A DNA stretch of 64,000 nucleotides from an uncultured Saprospiraceae bacterium (GTDB lineage: Bacteria > Bacteroidota > Bacteroidia > Chitinophagales > Saprospiraceae), in the NCBI GenBank assembly GCA_937923485.1, contig CALDUE010000011.1, positions 1 through 64,000 on the forward strand, written 5' to 3'. A program made the position numbers and the translations under genes. The notes below the pieces were generated by a model. The model was given only the letters and a program-made list of their open reading frames with translations, ran no database searches and was not told where the DNA came from. Every line of letters begins with the position of its first letter. Positions within the stretch are counted from its first letter, which is position 1. Shown here piece by piece: positions 53,567 to 61,954 of this stretch.

Positions 53567-55665
53567 TATTTCCAAATACTTGGCCAGGCCGATATTTCTG
53601 CCGACAAAGTCTGATTGGGAGCAAAGGTAAATACCTGCTGTTTTCCACTCAATTCATTTACTTGTAGTGGGGTAGCTGAAAGACTTTTAGGGATCCAAGC
53701 TACCCATACCGTTTCACCAGAAGCTTTTTCAAGCTTATATATGTAACTATCCGATTGCTCGCTAACGATTTCTGTCACGCGATAGTCGGCTAGCTGGTCT
53801 ACGAAAGCTTGAAGCGCAATCATGACTTCCTTGTCTTGTGCTCCAGTACTGACTTTACCGACAAGACCACTTTTAGAGAATAAGCCAGATCTTTCCGAAT
53901 TACCAAAAAAGTAATAATCAGCCCGTCGAATACCAAGCCGATTAGCGATCAGTATACTTCTTAAAGTATAGGCAGCGGCCTCCTCTGGGGATACACATTC
54001 TGAATGCGAACAATTGTCTCCCCCGCCAGCGGCATCGTATCCAAACTCAGTAAGATAGATTGGTAGTTGTGGAGCATTTGCATCTCGCCAACGTAATATA
54101 TTATTAAGCTCGTTCCATTTATTAGCAGGATGCTCAGGATAGGTAGCTTGACGGTTTCCGATGCGATCATTTAAGAATGCATACGCATGAGCATTGAGGC
54201 CCTTAAGCTTTGGAAGGGTCTCAGGACTAATTCGGTTTCCGATATAATTCTTCCCGTTTCGGGTAGTTTCAACATGAGGATCGCAGGCCTGCAATGCGCA
54301 TGGTAGGACTGTACGTGATGAACCTTTGCCCGCTTCCGCAAAACCAGCAACCGCGCCATCAAGGATTAACTTATATGTGGAGGCAGAAAAACTCCAAGGT
54401 TCGTTGCCAATTTCTACGGTTCCTATGCTATCAGCAAAGTGTTGGGCAAAGTCCGCCGACCAAATGCGTGCTTGATTTTCTGGGTCACTCCATTCAACTT
54501 CGGCGTGGGTTGAAATTCTGACACTTGGATTTACTTCTAATGCCGCCTTTCTCCAATGGGTGTATTCTCTATCCCAATTCACCCATCCCTTTGCCTGTGT
54601 GCCATTGCCAGCCGCCATATTGGTATAATCTGCCACTTCACCAGGGGCTGATATATCCCAGTCAAGGTTGTGGTAGTTTCTTGCTTTCGCGAAAACAGCC
54701 GAAAAGCGTTTAGGCCCCAATGAGTCAGCAAGGCCATCACTATATCTTCCATATCCCCATCCCCAAAGACCGTTTATACCGAGCATTTCTTCAAAGGTCA
54801 TGGTAGGATCTACTTGCTCTGGGGTTTTGCCGAAAGGCCCATACTCATCATAGGCCCTAAGTTCCCAAACATTTACTTTGGCCCAATCTGCTGGCGCCAA
54901 AACTTGAACCACTCTGACTCCAAGCAACATCATTGGTGTATCTAATACTACTGGATATTCTCGAAAGGCTGCTGGATGCAATTGCTCAAGTAAGGTCCAG
55001 TTCAAGCCGTCTATAGTGCCTTCAAGGCGAGCTTCAATTGCTCCTGGAGAACCTGGCCAACTTCGGATCCAAACTTGTCCTACGCGCTCTGGATTCGATG
55101 AAAGATATCCTACATATTCTTCAATGTTTTGTTTCATCGCTGCAACGTCAAACACTTGTGCGGTGTTCGTCACTGTTAGTTGAATACGACCATCGAATCC
55201 TTCGGGCAAGGTGTAGTGCCTCACCTTGTAATTGTCGGATCGAGTTAATGTTGCTAGCTCTGAGGTCGGACCTGAAGTTGGAAGCAGTTTTAGTGAAAGC
55301 TCGCCTCTAAGTCCTGCTTTGATAGAAATTCTACCGGCGTTTTTCCCCTTCAAATCGAAGAGGATCGTATCGCGCGACTGGACAATTTCCCCCGTATTCA
55401 AAAGTCCATCCGTGCTCCGATCTCCTGTAATTCCTTTGAGGAGATTTTGGGAGTCATTTGAGATGTAACCATGCGGTAAAGCTGCAGCGGATTGCCAATG
55501 CGTATCGACATCGCGGTCAAAGGCACGATCCAAGACGGCTTGGTTGCTACTGCTGATAAATGTCGCTGACTCGGTATAGCTGGCGACGAGTCCAGCATCT
55601 GGATTAAACTGAGCAAGGCAGAAGTAACTACTGAAAGTCAGTAGGCCAAATAAGATAAAACGCAT
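53566..55665 (-). CDS. Secreted GH-A clan-like glycoside hydrolase with carbohydrate-binding N-terminus
   Basis: 699-aa exported protein. The signal peptide is MRFILFGLLTFSSYFCLAQ. Residues about 30-270 look like two discoidin-like (F5/8C) beta-sandwich segments (DRAFDRDVDTHWQSA, GAIEARLEGTIDGLNWTLLE). From about residue 290 a TIM-barrel follows with acid/base Glu in TVEIGNEPWSF and nucleophile Glu in IYLTEFGYDAAG, the usual beta-4/beta-7 pair of clan GH-A. A small C-terminal beta domain closes the protein. I see no T9SS tail. Substrate is unknown; the exact GH family was not resolved. Two variant copies of the iterated words are inside (54332, 54683) and one sister word (54824). Confidence 0.75.
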   Translation of the reverse strand: MRFILFGLLTFSSYFCLAQFNPDAGLVASYTESATFISSSNQAVLDRAFDRDVDTHWQSAAALPHGYISNDSQNLLKGITGDRSTDGLLNTGEIVQSRDTILFDLKGKNAGRISIKAGLRGELSLKLLPTSGPTSELATLTRSDNYKVRHYTLPEGFDGRIQLTVTNTAQVFDVAAMKQNIEEYVGYLSSNPERVGQVWIRSWPGSPGAIEARLEGTIDGLNWTLLEQLHPAAFREYPVVLDTPMMLLGVRVVQVLAPADWAKVNVWELRAYDEYGPFGKTPEQVDPTMTFEEMLGINGLWGWGYGRYSDGLADSLGPKRFSAVFAKARNYHNLDWDISAPGEVADYTNMAAGNGTQAKGWVNWDREYTHWRKAALEVNPSVRISTHAEVEWSDPENQARIWSADFAQHFADSIGTVEIGNEPWSFSASTYKLILDGAVAGFAEAGKGSSRTVLPCALQACDPHVETTRNGKNYIGNRISPETLPKLKGLNAHAYAFLNDRIGNRQATYPEHPANKWNELNNILRWRDANAPQLPIYLTEFGYDAAGGGDNCSHSECVSPEEAAAYTLRSILIANRLGIRRADYYFFGNSERSGLFSKSGLVGKVSTGAQDKEVMIALQAFVDQLADYRVTEIVSEQSDSYIYKLEKASGETVWVAWIPKSLSATPLQVNELSGKQQVFTFAPNQTLSAEISAWPSIWK

Positions 55666-55717
55666 GTGTGTGTTGAGCTGATTCTGAACCTTTGCACAAG
55701 GAAAGATTGAGCCAATT

Positions 55718-56263
55718 TTAGCGCTGATTTAAAAAGCGCTCGGCGGCCAATAATCCAGCGACGGCTAGTGAATCACGGATCTCCCCACGAATGACCAGTT
55801 GTACAGCCTCGTTCAATGGAAGTTTCTTGATTTGAAAGACCTCGGTTTCTTCAGGAGCTGCTTCACCTTGGCTTAATTCTTCCGCCAAAAAGAGATAAGC
55901 TCGTTCGTCAGTAACGCTGTTGCTCAAATCCATTTCGAGCAATTTGGTCCATTTCTTTGCGGTTATTCCTGTCTCCTCGAGCAACTCACGTTTGGCGGCT
56001 TCTATAGGCGCCTCGCCTTTCGGTCCACCCCCTTCTGGAATTTCCCAAGAATAACTTTCAAGCGGATATCGCCACTGGCCGATGAGGGTTGTGTTGCCAT
56101 CTTCATCTAGCGTTACGATGCCGATGGCGAGATTTTCAAAACGCACTACACCATAAATACCAGGATTTCCAGCGGCATTGAGAACGTCATCATGATCGAC
56201 GGCTATCCACGGGTTTTCGTAGACACGTTTACGCTTTACAAGTTTCCATGGATTGCTCTCCAT
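55718..56263 (-). CDS. Nudix hydrolase, ADP-ribose pyrophosphatase type
   Basis: 181-aa cytosolic Nudix enzyme. The Nudix box GGGPKGEAPIEAAKRELLEE followed by TGI matches G-x5-E-x7-REU-x-EE-x-GU exactly. The upstream beta sheet (WRYPLESYSWEIPEGG) is like ADP-sugar pyrophosphatases. It probably cleaves ADP-ribose or other nucleoside diphosphate sugars. It abuts the rhomboid gene (start 56263, rhomboid stop 56264) in a four-gene operon with rlmH and a SWIM protein. Confidence 0.9.
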   Translation of the reverse strand: MESNPWKLVKRKRVYENPWIAVDHDDVLNAAGNPGIYGVVRFENLAIGIVTLDEDGNTTLIGQWRYPLESYSWEIPEGGGPKGEAPIEAAKRELLEETGITAKKWTKLLEMDLSNSVTDERAYLFLAEELSQGEAAPEETEVFQIKKLPLNEAVQLVIRGEIRDSLAVAGLLAAERFLNQR

Positions 56264-56926
56264 TTAGAACGGGCGATTTGTGGTCAGCATTTCGATGAAA
56301 TGTCCGATAAGTCCAGGTCGCAATGCAATGAGCATAATTGGCATCGCGATCGCGCCATAAAAGTGAGCAGTGTGATCGATATTATCACCACCTTTTTTTG
56401 CAGCATATTGACTGTAGAATAAAAATGCGACTCCGGCAATTATGCTGTAAATTCCTATGATGCCGTATAAGTAAATTTTTTCCCAAGGCAAGTAAAGTAT
56501 ATAGCAGAATGTAGCACCACTCACTGCGCCACTGGCACCTATGGCTCCGTAATGTGGATTGTCTTTGTGCTTTAGCAAAGTTGGAATATTTGCTATCACA
56601 ATTGTAAGGAGATAAAGCGCGAGGTAGACTAAAGGAGCGATAGCTGGGGCGAATGCATATTCACTAAATGAAGTGTAGTAGCCACTAATGGCTGCCTCTG
56701 TAAAACGACCAAACGAGTAAAAGACAAACATGTTGACCCCGAGATGAATCCAGCTGCCATGCACAAAGCCAGCAGTTATTAACCGATAATATTCACCATT
56801 ATTGGACTCTTGGTATGGACTGTGCTTTAATTTTTCGAATAACGCTCGATCATTAAAACAGAGGTAACTCACCAGTACGGTGATGCCCATGATTATGTAG
56901 GTAACGAAAAAGGGTTGATCAAACAT
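56264..56926 (-). CDS. Rhomboid family intramembrane serine protease
   Basis: 220-aa inner-membrane protease with about six helices. The loop GEYYRLITAGFVHGSWIHLG then VNMFVFYSFG carries the oxyanion-region His and Asn, GASGAVSG contains the catalytic Ser, and DHTAHFYGAI has the catalytic His. All key residues are intact, so it should be active. Substrates are unknown. It lies between rlmH (2 bp gap) and the Nudix gene, in one operon. Confidence 0.9.
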   Translation of the reverse strand: MFDQPFFVTYIIMGITVLVSYLCFNDRALFEKLKHSPYQESNNGEYYRLITAGFVHGSWIHLGVNMFVFYSFGRFTEAAISGYYTSFSEYAFAPAIAPLVYLALYLLTIVIANIPTLLKHKDNPHYGAIGASGAVSGATFCYILYLPWEKIYLYGIIGIYSIIAGVAFLFYSQYAAKKGGDNIDHTAHFYGAIAMPIMLIALRPGLIGHFIEMLTTNRPF

Positions 56927-56928
56927 TA

Positions 56929-57402
56929 TTAGTCGTTGTGGTAGGGTAGTCCGCGCAAGATGGTATATCCCCGGTAAAGTTGCTCTAAAGCCATGACTCT
57001 TATGACCTGATGTGAAAAGGTCATGTCGCTGAGTCGCACTTTTCCATTAGCTCGGGAATATAAGCTTTCGCCAAAACCAAACGCGCCACCGATCAGAAAG
57101 ATGATTTTAGATCCGCCTCGATGTTGTAGCTTTTCTAAATGGTTTGAGAAGGCTCTGGAGGTATAGGTTTTTCCTTTTTCATCGAAGAGGTGCAGTTGAT
57201 CGCTTGGCTTAAGTTTGTCCAAGAGGTAAGACTCTTCGAGAGATTTAATCTGCTCGGGACTAGGTCTTTTTGGCAGCTTAGGCCCTGGCCATTCGACGTA
57301 TTCAAAAGGCGTTAGGTGGGGAAGGCGCTCGGTAAACTGAGCGATTCCTTGCTTTAACCAAGGTGTCTTGGTTTTGCCGAGTGTCCACAATTCTACGGTC
57401 AC
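56929..57402 (-). CDS. rlmH: 23S rRNA (pseudouridine1915-N3)-methyltransferase RlmH
   Basis: SPOUT-class methyltransferase acting on pseudouridine 1915 of 23S rRNA in assembled ribosomes. The 157-aa protein ends with the knot FLIGGAFGFGESLY then LSDMTFSHQVIRVMALEQLY and RGLPYHND, the family signature. It starts at GTG 57402 overlapping the SWIM gene stop (GTGA). An exact copy of the 14-bp word encodes GFGESL at 57064. Confidence 0.96.
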   Translation of the reverse strand: MTVELWTLGKTKTPWLKQGIAQFTERLPHLTPFEYVEWPGPKLPKRPSPEQIKSLEESYLLDKLKPSDQLHLFDEKGKTYTSRAFSNHLEKLQHRGGSKIIFLIGGAFGFGESLYSRANGKVRLSDMTFSHQVIRVMALEQLYRGYTILRGLPYHND

Positions 57403-59075
57403 AGCAGCGCAGCGTCTAAAGCGTCTAGTAGTGCATTTCGCTGCTTGAAGTCCTTCCGAATTCGGGCAACGAGTGTACTAGTAATGTCTCTGCGCGACCT
57501 TCTTGCGACATCGTCCAGAAGACTAGCAACCCATATTGCAGGGCCTTTGCCGAATCGATTGGATAGGTATTCTCTCAATTTGGTTTCAAGCAATAGCTGA
57601 AAGTCTTCAACTTCTAGCTTTCCAACCAAACGGGGAATCATTTGCTTGATAAGAACATCTGAATCGCTTCGATAGAGAAGTTTTTCGAGTGCCTCGTAAT
57701 CTTCAAGCCTGTAAAGAAGCTCTGCACGTAAGGTGTATTTCACATCCGCGTGAAGCTTGGATTCTACTACTTCGGTGAGGCATGCTTGCAGTGTTTTTCG
57801 TGCAAGATTATCATCTAATTCGTCAATAGAAGGAAGAATGGCTTCTAGCTCTCCTGTAGCTACCAAAACGGCAGGAGCATGTTCTAGGACCAGTTCTAAT
57901 TTCTTCGCAGGTATTGCACTTGCGAGTAAAAATTGACGGAGACGCAGGGCGTCCTCTGATTTGCTTTGGTGCTTGAGCGCTGCTCCGGCGAGTTTGACTG
58001 CACGGCGAAAATTAGACTTAGAGATTTCGGTTTGTAATGCCGCTAAAACCAAGCGTGGTTGATCTAGATGGTCAATAAGAAGTCTTTCGGCTTCTTCATT
58101 TAAATCATGTCGATAGTAAAGTTGCATCAACGCTTCGATTCTACTTTCACTGACGCCGTAGGTTTCGTTAGCTTCTAGAATTTCAGCTTTCGTTTCTTCC
58201 ATTGATTCACCAAGGAGTTCTCCGAGTTCATAAAGCGGAAGGTCCATCTGGTTTCTGAAGTAGGCTCCTCGCTGTCTTTCTTCTTCGAGCCAAGATTCGA
58301 TTCGTTCGAGGATGACAGGTGGTGGATTGGATTGAACAACCTGGCTCAATTCAGTAATACAAGTTTTGACGTAAGTCTTGATATCAAGCCCTATGCGATC
58401 TGCCTTCCCGATAACTACGACAAGCTTTGGTATCAGCGTGGTATTTAATTCGAAGATGTCTAAGAAAGCCTTGTCGGCCAACCATCTCTTCCGTTGCTCT
58501 TCAAATTGATGGAGCGCATCGGTAACACGCTTTGCTTGTCTCGGTGAAAAGTGATCGCTCGTCCTTTTAAAAAGCTTTGTCAATACTTGTTCAAAACGAT
58601 TACTAAGAGGCAGCGCTTCCGCAAAACGAACTTTGAGATCAAGGGCGAAATCGCTATGCTTCCGCGCGTAATCTTGAACGAATGCTCTGAGTTCGTGATC
58701 CTCAATCGAGTTGAGGAGTTTCTTCATGCTCAGCTGTGTACGTCGAGGAGCTGAGTGCTTTTTTGCTTTGGGTTGTTTCCGCAGGTGTACGACGGCTGCG
58801 AGTGCAGCGAAATGCGCACATTGTTCGCGGGTTTCGAAGTCAGGACAATCACAACGATAGTCTTTAATTTTCCGACCAGTGAGTTGGATCTCGGTCTCGT
58901 AGGTATCTCCTTTAACTGTCCACAGTCCGTTCGCGTGATCTACAACTTGAAAATTGTCACTATCTCGCAGCGTCTGTCCACCAACAACAGCATCGTCAGC
59001 CAGAGACTCGATGACCTCGTTGATGCCGACTCGGGCAAAAGGTCTAGTATATTGAGATTTTCGGCCTAAAGACAT
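57399..59075 (-). CDS. SWIM zinc-finger protein with helical repeat body
   Basis: 558-aa cytosolic protein. A SWIM zinc finger is visible near residue 75-90 as DYRCDCPDFETREQCAHFAA (C-x-C-xn-C-x-H). The rest is a long alpha-helical solenoid resembling TPR/HEAT units (SRIEALMQLYYRHDLNEEAE, LRAELLYRLEDYEALEKLLY). No ATPase or nuclease motif is present. SWIM domains bind DNA or proteins and often accompany SNF2 helicases, but none is encoded next door. It heads the operon SWIM-rlmH-rhomboid-Nudix and is divergent from the SixA-like gene. Confidence 0.82.
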   Translation of the reverse strand: MSLGRKSQYTRPFARVGINEVIESLADDAVVGGQTLRDSDNFQVVDHANGLWTVKGDTYETEIQLTGRKIKDYRCDCPDFETREQCAHFAALAAVVHLRKQPKAKKHSAPRRTQLSMKKLLNSIEDHELRAFVQDYARKHSDFALDLKVRFAEALPLSNRFEQVLTKLFKRTSDHFSPRQAKRVTDALHQFEEQRKRWLADKAFLDIFELNTTLIPKLVVVIGKADRIGLDIKTYVKTCITELSQVVQSNPPPVILERIESWLEEERQRGAYFRNQMDLPLYELGELLGESMEETKAEILEANETYGVSESRIEALMQLYYRHDLNEEAERLLIDHLDQPRLVLAALQTEISKSNFRRAVKLAGAALKHQSKSEDALRLRQFLLASAIPAKKLELVLEHAPAVLVATGELEAILPSIDELDDNLARKTLQACLTEVVESKLHADVKYTLRAELLYRLEDYEALEKLLYRSDSDVLIKQMIPRLVGKLEVEDFQLLLETKLREYLSNRFGKGPAIWVASLLDDVARRSRRDITSTLVARIRKDFKQRNALLDALDAALL

Positions 59076-59191
59076 GTAGGTGTAATGTTACGCAAGCGTG
59101 GGTGTTGCGTTTCGTCAATACAGAAAATCGAACTCAAATTATGAATTCTGGTTCCTATGATAATGACAAGCACAAGCTGTAAACTTACACC

Positions 59192-59698
59192 ATGAAGCAC
59201 ATACTATTTGTAAGGCATGCTAAAAGTGACTGGTCTGATGGTACTTTATCTGATTTTGATAGGCCATTAAACCGTCGTGGAAAGCATGATGCCCCTCTGA
59301 TGGCTAAGCACTTAAAGAAAATAGGGTGTGTTCCTACTTTTATTTTAAGTAGTCCAGCAAAGCGGGCATTCTCAACCGCTAAATTGTTTGCTAAAGAATT
59401 TGGTATCGATAAATCTGCTATCAAAACTGATGAAATACTTTATGAATCGTTTACTGCTCAGCTTATTGGAGCCGTAGCACAGCTACCAGACGACCATGAT
59501 ATAGCTGCAATTTTCTCTCATAATCCAGCTACGACGAGTGCAATCGCCCAGTTTTCGGATGATTACATCGGTAATGTGCCAACTTGTGGGATTGGTGTGA
59601 TTAGCTTTGAAGGAACCGAGTGGGCTGCGCTCACGCCTGCCAATGCAAAACTTTCGAAGTTGCTCATTCCTAAACAAGTCCTGGATGAATATCAATAG
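59192..59698 (+). CDS. SixA-like histidine phosphatase
   Basis: 168-aa cytosolic histidine phosphatase of the SixA group, which in E. coli dephosphorylates phosphohistidine on a signalling protein. LFVRHAKSDWSDGTLSDFDR contains the RHA motif and FSHNPATTSAIAQF the second His. Length is typical of single-domain SixA. It starts a rightward gene series (DUF4296 lipoprotein, response regulator, histidine kinase), which fits a signalling link by inference only. Confidence 0.88.
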   Translation: MKHILFVRHAKSDWSDGTLSDFDRPLNRRGKHDAPLMAKHLKKIGCVPTFILSSPAKRAFSTAKLFAKEFGIDKSAIKTDEILYESFTAQLIGAVAQLPDDHDIAAIFSHNPATTSAIAQFSDDYIGNVPTCGIGVISFEGTEWAALTPANAKLSKLLIPKQVLDEYQ

Positions 59699-60050
59699 TG
59701 GGTTACTTAAATTGCTTTTTTCGGCATTAATCGGCCTTAGCGTGATTGCTTGCAGTGATTCGAATACTCAGGTCACAGTGGACGACAAAGATGTTGATCT
59801 ACTCGTGGATGCAATGTTGTTGGAGGCCGCACTTCAGGATTTTAGCGGTGCTAAAAGAGATAGCTTGTCTAGAGTGAATTACGAATTGCTTTATGAACGC
59901 CATGGGATAGATGAGTCAGATCTTGAGGATTTGCGACATCGATTTAGCCAGAATCCTGAAAAGTGGGCCATCGCCGCGGATTCTGTGGCAAACCGACTAA
60001 AACGAGGCCGTTCAGATTTTGATTCACTTCTTAACCCTGAGTTAAACTAG
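59685..60050 (+). CDS. DUF4296 lipoprotein
   Basis: 121-aa exported lipoprotein from ATG 59685, overlapping the SixA gene by 14 bp. The signal is MNINSGLLKLLFSALIGLSV then IACS, lipobox VIAC. The mature part is short and helical (DVDLLVDAMLLEAALQDFSG, YELLYERHGIDESDLEDLRH, DSVANRLKRGR), matching DUF4296, a small Bacteroidota family of unknown function. The longer track ORF from 59607 lies in the wrong frame of sixA and is rejected as start. Confidence 0.85.
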   Translation: MNINSGLLKLLFSALIGLSVIACSDSNTQVTVDDKDVDLLVDAMLLEAALQDFSGAKRDSLSRVNYELLYERHGIDESDLEDLRHRFSQNPEKWAIAADSVANRLKRGRSDFDSLLNPELN

Positions 60051-60067
60051 ACGTAAAGACTTAGGGA

Positions 60068-60075
60068 TACATTTG
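60068..60075 (+). promoter_or_regulatory. -7 element TACATTTG of the response regulator gene
   Basis: A perfect TAnnTTTG match 19 bp before the ATG of the response regulator, identical to the -7 of the DUF1573 promoter. No TTTG -33 box at the proper spacing. Confidence 0.55.
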
Positions 60076-60094
60076 CGGCTAACAACTTGCTCTA

Positions 60095-60775
60095 ATGGCC
60101 AACACGAAAATACTTATAGTAGACGACGAGCCGGACATACTCGAGTTTCTACAATATAACCTAGAGAAGGAAGGCTACGAAGTCTTTGTAGCAGATAATG
60201 GAGCAACAGGACTTGAAGAGGCAAAGCGCATACTTCCTGAGCTGATTATTCTTGACATCATGATGCCTGAAATGGATGGCGTTGAAGTATGCCGTAGACT
60301 CAGAAGTGACTCGCAGTTTGATAACACGATCATTACATTTTTGACAGCTAGGCAAGAGGATTATTCTCAAATTGCAGCCCTTGAACAAGGCGGGGATGAT
60401 TACATCTCTAAGCCAATTAAGCCACGAATTCTTGTTGCACGTATCAATGCGATGCTCAGACGTAGGCAGGCTTCGGGTTCTGCGATGGGTAATATGATTG
60501 AAGTCGACGATATGCGAATCGATCTTGAAGGCATGACCATTGATAAGTCTGGTAGCCGAATAGAATTGCCACGCAAAGAATTTGAACTGCTACAACTCTT
60601 GCTCAGTAAGCCAGGAAAAGTATTTTCTCGCGATGAGATTTACCGAAAGGTATGGGGTTCAGATGTAATTGTTGGTAATCGTACCATTGATGTACATATC
60701 CGAAAACTTAGAGAAAAGCTTGGAGATCACTATATCAAAACCGTGAAAGGTATCGGCTATAAATTTGATTTTTAA
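60095..60775 (+). CDS. PhoB/OmpR-family response regulator
   Basis: 226-aa transcription factor: receiver domain (LIVDDEPDILEFLQYNLEKE with the acidic pocket, LIILDIMMPEMDGVEV with the phospho-acceptor Asp, TFLTARQ and the conserved Lys in DYISKPIKP) followed by a winged-helix DNA-binding domain (FELLQLLLSKPGKVFSRDEI, GNRTIDVHIRKLREKL). It is 3 bp upstream of the histidine kinase and partners with it. The regulon is unknown; phosphate control is possible but not shown. Confidence 0.92.
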   Translation: MANTKILIVDDEPDILEFLQYNLEKEGYEVFVADNGATGLEEAKRILPELIILDIMMPEMDGVEVCRRLRSDSQFDNTIITFLTARQEDYSQIAALEQGGDDYISKPIKPRILVARINAMLRRRQASGSAMGNMIEVDDMRIDLEGMTIDKSGSRIELPRKEFELLQLLLSKPGKVFSRDEIYRKVWGSDVIVGNRTIDVHIRKLREKLGDHYIKTVKGIGYKFDF

Positions 60776-60778
60776 GGT

Positions 60779-61858
60779 ATGTCACTAGCCACAATTAGTT
60801 CAGATCCGAGCAAGTCAAAAAACCCGACGCCGCAGCAGATTGCTTTTTTTGCAGCTGGGGTAAGTTCAGTTTTTGTAGGGCTGTTCTGCCTTGTACTAGC
60901 CTTGTTTGGAGAGATGCCTATATGGGCTGGGGCTCTCTGCGCATTGATCACACTTGTTGTTGGGTATGTTGTCTTTTTACAGTATTTAAAAAGATATATT
61001 TACCGAAAAATAAAGCTGGTATATAAAACAATTCATCAGCACAAGTTGACGCCCGAAGAGAAGTCTAATTCTGTAAATGTTAGGGAAGATATTATTGAGC
61101 AAGTAGAAGAAGATGTTTCTACTTGGATCCAAGAACAAAATTTGCAAATCGCTGAGCTTAAGCGTTTTGATGAGTACAGACAACGGTTTCTCGGCGATAT
61201 TTCTCACGAATTAAAAACACCAATTTTCAACGTGCAAGGGTATTTGGAGACCTTGCTCGATGGGGCCTTAGAAGACGAAAAAGTTAGGAGAAGGTACATT
61301 GAGAAGGCGGCGAAAAACGTTGAACGTCTCAATACGATTGTGGAAGACTTAGAAAGCATCTCACGCCTTGAAAACGGCAAGGAGATATTGGACATGCAGG
61401 TTTTTGGCATTCTTGATTTAGTCAATGAAGTGTTTGACGAACTTGAGATGAAAGCGCAACAAAAAGGTATCCAGCTACAGATTAAGCCCGGAGCTACTAC
61501 TAATTTTCCTGTATTGGCAGACCGTGAGAATATTCGACAAGTTTTGATCAACTTGGTCAATAACTCGATTAAATATGGGAAAGAGAAAGGGACGAGTAAA
61601 GTTGCTTTTTACGACATGGATAAAAACGTATTGATCGAAGTTGCTGATGATGGAATTGGGATACGCGAGGACCATATGCCCCGGATTTTTGAGCGTTTTT
61701 ACCGTATTGATAAATCTAGAAGTCGTCAGGCGGGAGGTTCAGGACTAGGGCTCTCTATCGTAAAGCACATTATCGAGGCGCACGAGCAGACGATTAATGT
61801 CCGAAGTTCGGCTGAACTGGGAAGCACTTTCGGGTTCACGTTGGCTAAGGCAAAGTAG
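60779..61858 (+). CDS. Sensor histidine kinase (PhoR-like, no HAMP seen)
   Basis: 359-aa inner-membrane sensor kinase with two N-terminal helices (IAFFAAGVSSVFVGLFCLVL, WAGALCALITLVVGYVVFLQ) joined by a very short external loop, so no periplasmic sensor domain. A helical linker leads to the H-box FLGDISHELKTPIFNVQGYL, followed by the N-box LINLVNNSIKYGKEKG, DDGIGIREDHMPRIFERFYR and the G-box GGSGLGLSIVKHI. All catalytic motifs are intact. Signal unknown; it pairs with the response regulator 3 bp upstream. Confidence 0.92.
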   Translation: MSLATISSDPSKSKNPTPQQIAFFAAGVSSVFVGLFCLVLALFGEMPIWAGALCALITLVVGYVVFLQYLKRYIYRKIKLVYKTIHQHKLTPEEKSNSVNVREDIIEQVEEDVSTWIQEQNLQIAELKRFDEYRQRFLGDISHELKTPIFNVQGYLETLLDGALEDEKVRRRYIEKAAKNVERLNTIVEDLESISRLENGKEILDMQVFGILDLVNEVFDELEMKAQQKGIQLQIKPGATTNFPVLADRENIRQVLINLVNNSIKYGKEKGTSKVAFYDMDKNVLIEVADDGIGIREDHMPRIFERFYRIDKSRSRQAGGSGLGLSIVKHIIEAHEQTINVRSSAELGSTFGFTLAKAK

Positions 61859-61937
61859 GTTGGCAGTCAACAGGCTCTAGGATTTCTTAAAACTATCAAG
61901 GGCTTGTCAATTCGGCAGATTGGTAGTTGCTATTTCC

Positions 61938-61945
61938 TACCTTTG
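61938..61945 (+). promoter_or_regulatory. -7 element TACCTTTG of the ABC-F gene, nearly leaderless
   Basis: Perfect TAnnTTTG match ending 9 bp before ATG 61955. The surrounding CTACCTTTGCGGCCGCTT-ATG nearly duplicates the argS promoter sequence. It lies within the N-terminal part of the longer track ORF. Confidence 0.6.
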
Positions 61946-61954
61946 CGGCCGCTT

